32,860 nucleotides of DNA from an uncultured Saprospiraceae bacterium (lineage in GTDB: Bacteria > Bacteroidota > Bacteroidia > Chitinophagales > Saprospiraceae): contig CALFUK010000178.1 of the NCBI GenBank assembly GCA_937929945.1, forward strand, positions 1 through 32,860. The letters run 5' to 3'. This document shows, piece after piece, positions 18,236 to 25,766 of the stretch. A model generated the notes under the pieces. It was given only the letters and a program-made list of their open reading frames with translations, was not told the DNA's origin and made no database searches. Position 1 is the stretch's first letter. Every line of letters begins with the position of its first letter. A program made the translations under genes and the position numbers.

Positions 18236-18335
18236 TTTATGAAACGTCTATGACGTAAACAACTAAGACACCCAAGTGGATGATTGAACTTAGTTATTTG
18301 CTAACAGGCATTTCGCCCTGAAATTTTAAACATAT
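18236..18335 (+). repeat. Repeat element R3, upstream of the small lipoprotein and sigma factor genes
   Basis: From ATGAAACG (18239) to the AAATTTTAAA junction (18321) it is 82 bp, the same length as that part of R1, and shares CCCAAGTGGATGATT, TTAGTTATTTGCT and AGGCATT. The mini-frame MKRL recurs at 18239-18253. After the junction comes CATATGAAAATG as before the LVIVD gene, but this frame ends after six codons (MKMYSI); the real lipoprotein ATG is at 18367. Confidence 0.85.
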
Positions 18336-18366
18336 GAAAATGTATAGTATCTAAAGATTTTAAATC

Positions 18367-18831
18367 ATGACAAAGTCAATCATAATAGCAGTCGGTATCA
18401 TCATAGGCTTATGCGCTTGCAGCAAGGATGTCAAGACGGCCATTTTAAATGATGAAGGATTACAGAGCTTCGAGATCCACTTTGGCAGTTTTGGTGGACT
18501 GTGCGGATACAGTGATTCGCTGTCTGTATTTTCTACTTTAGATCTGTACTACGAGCAAAAGTCTATCTGCACAGATCAAGACTTAGAGAAGACTGATACG
18601 GCGAGTAGAGATCAGATGAATGCCATCATCAGTGCAGTGGATTTAGATCAGTTCGCTACCTTGAATTTAAATAGCTGCGATCGGTGTGTAGATGGCTTAG
18701 ATACCTACATCAACATTGAGACAGATGATTATCAGCATCGCATCCAGTATGGTGCAGGTGATGACATCAGCAGCATCAGTGACTTAGTGACACAGCTGAA
18801 TGATCTGAGAGACGATTACAAAGAAGAGTAA
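18367..18831 (+). CDS. Small lipoprotein of unknown function
   Basis: The 154-residue product has a lipoprotein signal (GLCAC, Cys18). The mature part is acidic, with paired cysteines (CGYSDS, CTDQD, NSCDRCVDG) that could form disulphides. I do not recognise a family. It lies between repeat R3 and the ECF sigma factor on the same strand, about 90 bp before the sigma start, so it may share their transcript and could be a regulon member or an extracytoplasmic sensor partner. Confidence 0.65.
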   Translation: MTKSIIIAVGIIIGLCACSKDVKTAILNDEGLQSFEIHFGSFGGLCGYSDSLSVFSTLDLYYEQKSICTDQDLEKTDTASRDQMNAIISAVDLDQFATLNLNSCDRCVDGLDTYINIETDDYQHRIQYGAGDDISSISDLVTQLNDLRDDYKEE

Positions 18832-18837
18832 AATAGC

Positions 18838-18869
18838 AGTGAGACGCACTGGTCGGTGGCGGTCTCGCT
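18838..18869 (+). terminator. Possible hairpin after the small lipoprotein gene
   Basis: AGTGAGAC and GTCTCGCT can pair over 8 bp (one G-T) around a 16-nt loop, 7 nt after the stop codon. The downstream sequence CTAATTAAAAATTTATTT is AT-rich but lacks a clean T-run, so it may be only a weak terminator or attenuator ahead of the sigma factor gene. Confidence 0.35.
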
Positions 18870-18921
18870 CTAATTAAAAATTTATTTGTCCAATAGTAAA
18901 ATTCATATCAAGAAAACAGAA

Positions 18922-19458
18922 ATGACAGCAGTCATCAGTGGCTGCTGTCAGAATGATCGACACAGCCAAGAGCGGCTGTATCGACACTTCTTCCCTATCA
19001 TGGAGCGAATGGTCAGAAAATATACGACGGATAACGATCAACTCATTGATATTCTAAATAATGGATTTCTCAGAGTCTTCAAAAAGATAGATACGTTTCA
19101 GCATAAAGGCTCATTCGAAGGCTGGGTGCGGCGACTGATCTTCCATAGTCTAAGCGACTACTTCAGAACGAAGAAGTCAGACATCAGATTCATGCTCTTC
19201 GAAGAAAATCATGATCAGATAGAAAAGCCCAATACCCAGATGTACTATGATGATCTCATGACTCTCGTGCAGCAGCTACCAGAGAAACACATGAGGGTAT
19301 TCCACCTGTACGCCATAGAGGGCTACATACATAGAGAGATAGGCCAGCAGCTGGACATCAGCGAAAATACAAGTAAATGGTACCTGAGCGAAGCAAGGAA
19401 AATACTGCAGAAGAAAATCACACAACAAGACACACAGCATGACAGATATGCACAATAA
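18922..19458 (+). CDS. ECF-type RNA polymerase sigma factor
   Basis: The 178-residue product has sigma region 2 at about 8-75 (LYRHFFPIMERMVRKY, DILNNGFLRVFKKIDTF, GSFEGWVRRLIFHSLSDYFR) and region 4 at about 110-160 (LPEKHMRVFHLYAIEGYIHREIG ... a helix-turn-helix). There is no region 1 or 3, which defines the ECF class. I choose ATG 18922; an in-frame TTG at 18886 would add 12 residues and overlaps TTTATTTG, itself promoter-like. Its 3' end overlaps the next gene by 20 bp, the usual arrangement for a sigma/anti-sigma pair. Confidence 0.88.
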   Translation: MTAVISGCCQNDRHSQERLYRHFFPIMERMVRKYTTDNDQLIDILNNGFLRVFKKIDTFQHKGSFEGWVRRLIFHSLSDYFRTKKSDIRFMLFEENHDQIEKPNTQMYYDDLMTLVQQLPEKHMRVFHLYAIEGYIHREIGQQLDISENTSKWYLSEARKILQKKITQQDTQHDRYAQ

Positions 19459-21136
19459 AAATATCAGGCTGATTGATCAAGGATGGGATGCCATGCATGC
19501 CACGCTGGATATTGAGATGCCTGTCAAAAAAGATAAAAAGCGCTTCTTCCTGTGGTGGCTTATGGGATTCGGCTTATTACTGATCACGGCTGCTGCAGTC
19601 TTATTCGGTAATACCTCCCTATGGAATACTGGTCAACTATCTAAAGATGAATCAGCTCTTATCACTGAAGTAAACGATGCTACATCACCAATTAATAAAT
19701 CAGCAACTCAAAACGATAACCTAAATCAAAATAAAAACGATCAATCCCTGAGCTCAGATCTTACGACAAGCCAATCCACGATAATTACAAAAGAGACCAC
19801 ACAAGATAGAATCAATAACAATCAAGCGTCTACTTCTGCTGCCAGCGAAGCTAGTACTACTCATCAGTCAGATGATAGTCCCAACAAGGAGTCATTACAA
19901 AGTAAATCGATATATGTCAATGATCTAACTGGGCACCCCGACCAGCAAGCCAGCAGTAACGCGGCGACGAACGAAATTAAAGTCAGAGCTACACAAACTG
20001 CTCCCATCATTAGTAAAACACAAAACAACACTCCTGCACCATTAAAAACCAAGGATCAAGTACCATCCACAACAGATGATGATAAGAGCAATATTGCAAC
20101 AAGACTTAGTCAAACAGACATACCGGAAAATGTTCCAAGCAGTATCAATCCACAAGCCGAAATATCCGGACCGACAGCTACTGATAGAACGCTATTACAA
20201 GAGGCCTTGGACCAAAAAACGGATTTTGTAGAATCAAATATTCAAGAGTCATCCCCTACTGAAGCCAATCAGGTCAAATCAATTCTCATCGACAAAATCG
20301 CTCCACTGACGAAGTCATTCCTTAGTATGCCCAAGGCAGATCCCTTAGAGATGACCATAAAGACCGCATCAAAGGTTGCACCAACGGTAGAGACCTTTAA
20401 GCCCTATACAGCATTATCTCTGGGTGCTATGCTATCCTACCTGCATCAACAAAAAACATTAGGATATGGCATAAATGGAGCCATATCACTTCAGCTGTCG
20501 CAGCGATGGTCCATCGCCACAGTGATAGAATATGGGCGCTACCAAATAACCCCTCAAGTAGAAAGGCCATCTATCCTAAATCCTACTGACTCACAATTCC
20601 CTTCTGATATGACTACTGACAATGCTGGAGCTCCAGCCGGCCCTGCTGGGTCACCTGAAGATGTAGCAGAAGATATGGCGGGAGGTGCCAGTGTAGATCC
20701 TGGTGAAGAAACTTTCAGAAATAGCTTTACCCCAGAAGAGATCACTGAATTTCGTAGGATCAGCTTAGCAAGGCTCTCGTATTTCAGACCATCTATCCAG
20801 ACGAGATATGCATTCTCTAATACATTGTCTGGGACCATCGGTATTGGAGTTGAGCACCTATTCCAAGGTCACTTTGACGAAAGTAAGCTGAGTAATTTAG
20901 ACGTCTTTTCAGCAACTACTATAGATGAAATTGAGGACCTTCCATTAGTATTTCAGCCACAATGGATACCATCAATAGAGGCTGGATTATCATATCATCT
21001 GGCGAGCTCTTACCATCTCAGCTTATCACACAGATACTTTACCAAGGACTTATACATGAATGCTGACCAGCCTATCAAGCTACATCAAGTGCGACTGGGC
21101 ATGTCATATACTATTCCACTGAGGCGTAGAGAATAA
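19439..21136 (+). CDS. Putative dual-membrane-spanning anti-sigma factor with outer-membrane beta-barrel
   Basis: The 565-residue product has four parts. Residues 1-35 are a short basic segment (GWDAMHATLDIEMPV, then KKDKKR) typical of Bacteroidota anti-sigma starts. Residues 36-57 form one transmembrane helix. Residues about 60-315 are a long Ser/Thr/Asn/Gln-rich linker without hydrophobic segments. Residues about 320-565 are amphipathic strands ending YTIPLRRRE, like an 8-10 strand outer-membrane barrel. A Gly/Ala/Pro-rich stretch (GAPAGPAG, near 395-420) lies in one loop. The layout resembles the Dma proteins reported in Bacteroides. It overlaps the sigma gene start-to-stop and, at its 3' end, overlaps the convergent hydrolase gene by 26 bp. 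Confidence 0.75.
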   Translation: MTDMHNKNIRLIDQGWDAMHATLDIEMPVKKDKKRFFLWWLMGFGLLLITAAAVLFGNTSLWNTGQLSKDESALITEVNDATSPINKSATQNDNLNQNKNDQSLSSDLTTSQSTIITKETTQDRINNNQASTSAASEASTTHQSDDSPNKESLQSKSIYVNDLTGHPDQQASSNAATNEIKVRATQTAPIISKTQNNTPAPLKTKDQVPSTTDDDKSNIATRLSQTDIPENVPSSINPQAEISGPTATDRTLLQEALDQKTDFVESNIQESSPTEANQVKSILIDKIAPLTKSFLSMPKADPLEMTIKTASKVAPTVETFKPYTALSLGAMLSYLHQQKTLGYGINGAISLQLSQRWSIATVIEYGRYQITPQVERPSILNPTDSQFPSDMTTDNAGAPAGPAGSPEDVAEDMAGGASVDPGEETFRNSFTPEEITEFRRISLARLSYFRPSIQTRYAFSNTLSGTIGIGVEHLFQGHFDESKLSNLDVFSATTIDEIEDLPLVFQPQWIPSIEAGLSYHLASSYHLSLSHRYFTKDLYMNADQPIKLHQVRLGMSYTIPLRRRE

Positions 21137-22382
21137 CGTATAGCTTATCCCAAAAGTCAGCATGAGGAAAAGGCAGTACATTTGTCATGCCAACAAAGAG
21201 CATGTCTTCCTGAGGATCTACCCACCACTTAGAGTTGAAGTAGCCTCCCCAGTTATAGGTGCCAGCTGAAAATGGTCCGAGCTTCTCACCCTCTTGGGTA
21301 ATGAGGGCACTCCCCAGACAAAAGCTCATACCTGGTATAGGACTCATACCATGGCCTGTCTTATTCAGATGAGCTATCTGCTCAGTACGCATCAGCTCTA
21401 TCGTACTTTTGCTGAGTATTCGCTCGCCATTATATTCTCCATCACTAAGTAGAGCCTGTAGAAATCGGCCATAATCTCTTGCGGTAGAGGAGACACCACC
21501 ACCACCGGCATAGTGGCCTTTATTTAAAAAGATGGGAAAGTTACTCATCTGGTCATCGCTGATGACTAATGCTCCTGTAGCATCATAGGTATACAAAGGA
21601 GCTAATTTATCATACTTGGCTTCTGGAAGATAGAAGTGCGAATCATGCATGCCCAGTGGATAAAAAATTTCTGTCAAAAAGATGAGTGATAATTTCCGCT
21701 TTGTGATTTTTTCAATGACTGCACCGAGTACGTCCATACCCAGACCATAGGTCCACTGCGTCCCAGGCTCATGTTTGAGAGGAGCTTTAGCAATCGCATT
21801 AGCCATCTCTATCGTAGTCAGTTTAGGATGATAGATGCCTAACTGGTCAATGCCATGGTCTTGATACACCTTAGTGTATTTTGGCTCTTCGAAGAGGCCG
21901 TAATATATCCCAGAGGTATGAGTGAGGAGATGCCTGATGGTGATATCAGTCTCCGCTGGACGGACGGTGTAGCTCGTATCTTCCATATTAAATGTATCGA
22001 TGACCGTCATATTCTTGAATGCGGGTAGATACTTATGTACTGGATCATCCAGCTGCAGCTGGCCCTGCTCAAAGAGCTGTAAGATCGCGACTGTCGTCAG
22101 TGCCTTGGTCATACTAGCGATTCTGAAAATATCGCCTCTCACAAAGGGCTCTGCTTCTGATTTATTGCCAAAGGCTTTGTCTAAGATCACCTCTCCCTTA
22201 CGAGCTATATAGAATGTTCCACCAGGGATGACTCCATCAGCGATATTCTGCTCTATGTATTCTTCTACTAAGGCAAAACGCTCTGGTGAGATTCCAGCTT
22301 TCGCTAAGTCCGGCACGGACGCTTTTTGGCCCAAGAGAGTCTGGCCTGCGATAAATAATAGGATTAGGGAAATATATTTCAT
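21111..22382 (-). CDS. Serine hydrolase, class C beta-lactamase-like
   Basis: The 423-residue product has a signal peptide (LILLFIAGQTLLGQ) and a beta-lactamase/D-Ala-D-Ala peptidase-like domain. The catalytic SxxK is SMTK with Ser90 and Lys93. WTYGLGMDVLG has the expected Tyr, and the late triad-like motif near TYNWGGYF fills the place of KTG/HxG. Such proteins are usually esterases or peptidases rather than true resistance enzymes. It is transcribed leftward and its last 26 bp overlap the end of the anti-sigma gene on the other strand. No operon partner is seen. Confidence 0.87.
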   Translation of the reverse strand: MKYISLILLFIAGQTLLGQKASVPDLAKAGISPERFALVEEYIEQNIADGVIPGGTFYIARKGEVILDKAFGNKSEAEPFVRGDIFRIASMTKALTTVAILQLFEQGQLQLDDPVHKYLPAFKNMTVIDTFNMEDTSYTVRPAETDITIRHLLTHTSGIYYGLFEEPKYTKVYQDHGIDQLGIYHPKLTTIEMANAIAKAPLKHEPGTQWTYGLGMDVLGAVIEKITKRKLSLIFLTEIFYPLGMHDSHFYLPEAKYDKLAPLYTYDATGALVISDDQMSNFPIFLNKGHYAGGGGVSSTARDYGRFLQALLSDGEYNGERILSKSTIELMRTEQIAHLNKTGHGMSPIPGMSFCLGSALITQEGEKLGPFSAGTYNWGGYFNSKWWVDPQEDMLFVGMTNVLPFPHADFWDKLYVILYASVE

Positions 22383-22584
22383 CTGTGCTAATTTTGTCTT
22401 AATATGTCTTTAAGCTAATAGATGCTTATCATCAATCATCTGGGAGCCTTGTATTTTCTAATTTAAATTTTTCTGAGTCTATAGTACATCAATAAGACCA
22501 GGAGCAAATAAGAAAATCAATTCATGTTCATCATAACTCTTCAGCCCACAAGCAGTATATCGATTTATGCAAAATACTGTGATC

Positions 22585-23532
22585 CTAACTGAGCAGTATA
22601 GCATCACGCCGACGCTCTAACTCTGTGATGGTATCATTCGCTTTCTTGACTTCATTCTCGATGGAGTTCACAATCAGCACCACTCTATCTCTCACACCCA
22701 GCGTATTATTAGATGCATTCACTATCTTCTGCTGGATGACCCAATCCGAGATTAGATTGTCAAAAAAGATATCTGTAAAGCTGGCAAAGTTATCCATATT
22801 GAGCTGAAAATGACTTTTTTTCTGGCCGATGTCTGCTAATTCTTTGTTAAGATTGATGAGCTCATGCTTGACCCAGACGGATATATTCTTAGCTCTATCG
22901 ATGGCAGAATGTTTATTGTATCCTGCGGTGCTACTCTTACTGCTCATCATATCCCAGTTACCCCATTGTTTAGCTTGCTTCAGATGATGGATCATTTCAT
23001 TGAGAGATTGGATACACTTCTTGCCCACCACATCTACATCATTGAGTTCTTTCATGTAGGCGTACACCTTGTCAATGTTAGTCGCGACTTCTAAGAGCTG
23101 CTGCGCTAGTGCGGGGTGCGATTTCAGGATCTCATTTTCTCTTTTGGCTTTGAGTATGACGAGGTCTTTCTCGAGTGTCACCGTATCACCAAGCTTTTTG
23201 TGGAGCAGCTCCACTTCATATTGAAGTACCTCTACTGACTTCTGGTGCTCATTGAATTTTAGCGAAGCCGCCAGGTACTCCTGTCGTTCCTTTTCTACTT
23301 GTTTCTCCTTACTGCCCAGTACTTTGTAGAAGAATGGCTTCAGACCACCTGACTCTATTTCGCTGAGGTCTTCCAGCTCATCCACCATGATTTCATGCAG
23401 CTTATCCAGTGAGGCTTGCGCCGTCTTCAGTTCTATGACCGCCTCATCATACCGCTGCCTGATCTTTTTCAGACTACTTAGTCTTTCTATAGTCTCGCGT
23501 ATTTCCTTCTGTATTTGGCTCATATCAGTCAT
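22585..23532 (-). CDS. Cytoplasmic coiled-coil protein of unknown function
   Basis: The 315-residue product is almost all charged helix. Heptad-like stretches cover about 1-50, 85-150 and 225-315. There is no signal peptide or membrane segment. A short aromatic stretch GLKPFFYKVLG lies near residue 65-75, followed by KEKQVEKERQEY. I do not recognise a named family. It is divergent from the LEA-like gene at 23604 across only 71 bp with facing promoter boxes, which suggests joint control. Confidence 0.65.
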   Translation of the reverse strand: MTDMSQIQKEIRETIERLSSLKKIRQRYDEAVIELKTAQASLDKLHEIMVDELEDLSEIESGGLKPFFYKVLGSKEKQVEKERQEYLAASLKFNEHQKSVEVLQYEVELLHKKLGDTVTLEKDLVILKAKRENEILKSHPALAQQLLEVATNIDKVYAYMKELNDVDVVGKKCIQSLNEMIHHLKQAKQWGNWDMMSSKSSTAGYNKHSAIDRAKNISVWVKHELINLNKELADIGQKKSHFQLNMDNFASFTDIFFDNLISDWVIQQKIVNASNNTLGVRDRVVLIVNSIENEVKKANDTITELERRRDAILLS

Positions 23533-23541
23533 AAAATATCG

Positions 23542-23549
23542 TAACTTTG
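23542..23549 (+). promoter_or_regulatory. -7 box for the LEA-like gene
   Basis: TAACTTTG is an exact TAnnTTTG match 54 bp before the ATG at 23604, giving a leader of about 48 nt. TTG upstream is at 24 bp spacing rather than the usual 19-20. Confidence 0.45.
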
Positions 23550-23569
23550 AATTGATCGTGATAGTTTCA

Positions 23570-23577
23570 CAAATGTA
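23570..23577 (-). promoter_or_regulatory. -7 box for the coiled-coil gene
   Basis: TACATTTG on the minus strand matches TAnnTTTG exactly, 37 bp before the ATG at 23532. It faces the plus-strand box at 23542-23549, so the two predicted start points would lie only about 7 bp apart with short overlapping 5' ends. Confidence 0.45.
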
Positions 23578-23603
23578 TTATTAACTGACATATTACTATA
23601 ATT

Positions 23604-24506
23604 ATGGGGTTCTTTAGCGAAATCAAAAAACTGCTATTTGTGAAAAAAGCAGTGGCTAAATCACAAGGTGGAAAAGCAATGGAATACGGTATGGAAAAAG
23701 GGAAAGACCTGGCCGATGCCTCCGCCGATGCACTAAAAAACACGGGTGAAATCATCTCAGAAAAAACCAGTGGCCTTAGGGATGCCGTCCTGGATAAGGG
23801 AGCTGATACCTTTGACAGCCTAAAGGATACGGCAGGTAGCACGATAGACTCCATCAAAGATTCGGAGCTGGTCTCCAAGGCAGGAGAGACTGTCAGTAAC
23901 TTGGGCGAGACCGTCATCGGAGCTGGCGGCAGCATCATGGACAAAGCGAAAGAAGCGGGATCTGATCTATTTGACAAAGCAAAAAATACCATGGACCAGA
24001 TTGGTGATTCTGAAGCCATGAAAAAGACGGCAGATTTCACCGAATCTGTAGGCGATAAAGTACTGGATACAGGTGAGTCATTCATGGAAAAGGTGGGCAA
24101 TCCCGTCGGAGAAAAGCTATCTGACATCAAGGACGATATCGTAGAGAGAGCCTCAGAAACGACAGCTGACCTTAAAGAAAAATTAGATGAGACCATAGTC
24201 AAAGCGGAAGCCATGGCAGCCGATGAAAAACTGAATCCACCAAAGGAATTTGCTGATGATACTTTGGACGCCAGTGGATCACTATTAGAAGGTACTGATG
24301 ACTTCTTCTCTAAAGCAGAAAAGTGGGCTGATGGAGATCACGGTGCATTCTCAGAAGGTAAGACCAGTATTTTGGATGATCGTGTCCCTATCGATAAGAA
24401 GCCATATGTCAGAGCTGCTGGATTCACAGACTTAGATGGTGATGGCGATGAAATCATTGATGACGCCCTCATCTTGGAAGATCTGCCAGATGATGACAAA
24501 GACTAA
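23604..24506 (+). CDS. LEA/apolipoprotein-like amphipathic repeat protein with EF-hand-like loop
   Basis: The 300-residue product is a chain of similar amphipathic helices of about 20-25 residues, rich in Lys, Asp, Ala, Gly and Thr (for example KGADTFDSLKDTAGSTIDS, KAKEAGSDLFDKAKNTM). This resembles late-embryogenesis-abundant and YtxH-like stress proteins. The N-terminus (MGFFSEIKKLLFVKKA) could bind membrane. The C-terminus is acidic and holds DLDGDGDEIIDD at 276-287, a match to a calcium-binding EF-hand or dockerin-type loop. A stress-protectant role is inference. It is divergent from the coiled-coil gene. Confidence 0.7.
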   Translation: MGFFSEIKKLLFVKKAVAKSQGGKAMEYGMEKGKDLADASADALKNTGEIISEKTSGLRDAVLDKGADTFDSLKDTAGSTIDSIKDSELVSKAGETVSNLGETVIGAGGSIMDKAKEAGSDLFDKAKNTMDQIGDSEAMKKTADFTESVGDKVLDTGESFMEKVGNPVGEKLSDIKDDIVERASETTADLKEKLDETIVKAEAMAADEKLNPPKEFADDTLDASGSLLEGTDDFFSKAEKWADGDHGAFSEGKTSILDDRVPIDKKPYVRAAGFTDLDGDGDEIIDDALILEDLPDDDKD

Positions 24507-24535
24507 TCCAAAAAAGCTTTACTAGAGATACAGAC

Positions 24536-25666
24536 TCATAGCAGCACTTCTGGTACATCATTCCCAGAAAATACAGAGCCACAGGTACGATAATTAGCCG
24601 TCGATACCATGCCATGCTGAGATACCACATTCATGTCTCTCCATAGCTCCTCCAGCTTATGACTCTTCCAGATCGAAGAACCTCCACCCAGTCTATAAGC
24701 CTCTTGCACGACACGATGTGACAGATGAGCTGCATGGACAGCGGCGAGTCTCAGCTTAGCCTTCATGTCTGATGTACATGCACCGATCAAGACCTGCGCT
24801 TCTGCTGCGGCTATGGTCGTGTCATATAGTGCTGTGGCTGATGAATAGTCAGCATAAATCTTTCCGATGGTGCTTTGATGTTCTGGTCTCTTGCTCAGAG
24901 GCTTACCCTGACCAAATGGACTCTTGGTCGAAGCCAGGGAAATCATCTCGTCTACCGCCCTTCGCGCTAGCCCTAAGCCGACGGCTGCAATGGTCAATGA
25001 GAGAGCACCCAAAAATGAAAAGCGGTACAGTGGCCCCTCGTCTTGAGGGCTTGGCATAGGAAATTGGGACCAATGGCTGTCTGGCACAAAGAGGCCATCT
25101 ACCTGATAATCAATGCTATAGGTCCCTTTCAAGCCCAGTACATCCCAGGTATCTATCATCTCGATTTGATCTGGAGAGAAGAATGCTATCGCTGTGCCAG
25201 TCGCTGTACCTCCATCCATGAGCATGACTCCTCCGACGACATGGCTGCAGTGGCTGATGCCAGATCCCCATGACCATCGACCAGAAACCCTCAGGCCTCC
25301 ATCTACTTTCACAGCAGTACCCGCAGGACCTGCAAAACCACCGACCATAGCACGTCTATCTTCAAATAATAAGGCTGCCTGCTGAGGCTGCAGATATCCA
25401 GCGAATAATGAAGCGCAGCCCGTGACACCCACCACCCATGCTAATGAGGCGTTGTAATATGCCATTTCTCTGATCATCTGAGTCGCATCGGAGACTTGCA
25501 GCTCTAATCCTCCGCAGCTCGTAGGCGCCCACATCTTTACTAGACCTTCAGCTTTTACTCGATCTATGAGATCAGTAGGTATATTTCGATTACCTTCTAT
25601 CTCTGCTTTTCTCTCCTGCGCTTCTTGAGCTAATTTCTTGACCATATTCATTTTATTCTCTTCCAT
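24536..25666 (-). CDS. Acyl-CoA dehydrogenase-like flavoprotein (possible flavin-dependent monooxygenase)
   Basis: The 376-residue product has the acyl-CoA dehydrogenase fold: N-terminal helices with MWAPTSCGGLELQVSDA, a central beta domain (VSGRWSWGSGISHCSHVVGG) and a C-terminal helical domain (YRLGGGSSIWKSHKLEELWRDMNVVSQHGM). The closing RDMNVVSQH is the form seen in flavin monooxygenases of the DszC/HsaA/indole-acetate type, so oxygenation rather than acyl-CoA oxidation is possible. I start at ATG 25666; an in-frame TTG at 25693 would add nine residues. It is divergent from the Old Yellow Enzyme gene 100 bp away, a likely flavin-redox pair. Confidence 0.82.
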   Translation of the reverse strand: MEENKMNMVKKLAQEAQERKAEIEGNRNIPTDLIDRVKAEGLVKMWAPTSCGGLELQVSDATQMIREMAYYNASLAWVVGVTGCASLFAGYLQPQQAALLFEDRRAMVGGFAGPAGTAVKVDGGLRVSGRWSWGSGISHCSHVVGGVMLMDGGTATGTAIAFFSPDQIEMIDTWDVLGLKGTYSIDYQVDGLFVPDSHWSQFPMPSPQDEGPLYRFSFLGALSLTIAAVGLGLARRAVDEMISLASTKSPFGQGKPLSKRPEHQSTIGKIYADYSSATALYDTTIAAAEAQVLIGACTSDMKAKLRLAAVHAAHLSHRVVQEAYRLGGGSSIWKSHKLEELWRDMNVVSQHGMVSTANYRTCGSVFSGNDVPEVLL

Positions 25667-25766
25667 AGCCTGACATTGAGCTGGTTCCACCAATTATTCC
25701 TTAAGTTAGAATTTTAGTACCAAGCTATCAGCATTACCTCAACAATATTCACCAATACCTAAGCTC

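Noticed and set aside
21111-22382. Serine hydrolase as a beta-lactam resistance gene
   Set aside because: SxxK alone is shared with many esterases and peptidases; no regulator or other resistance context is present.
23567-24214. A 215-codon minus-strand frame opposite the LEA-like gene
   Set aside because: It mirrors the repeated codons of the plus-strand gene, is rich in Ser/Phe/Ala without any family pattern, and covers the divergent promoter region.
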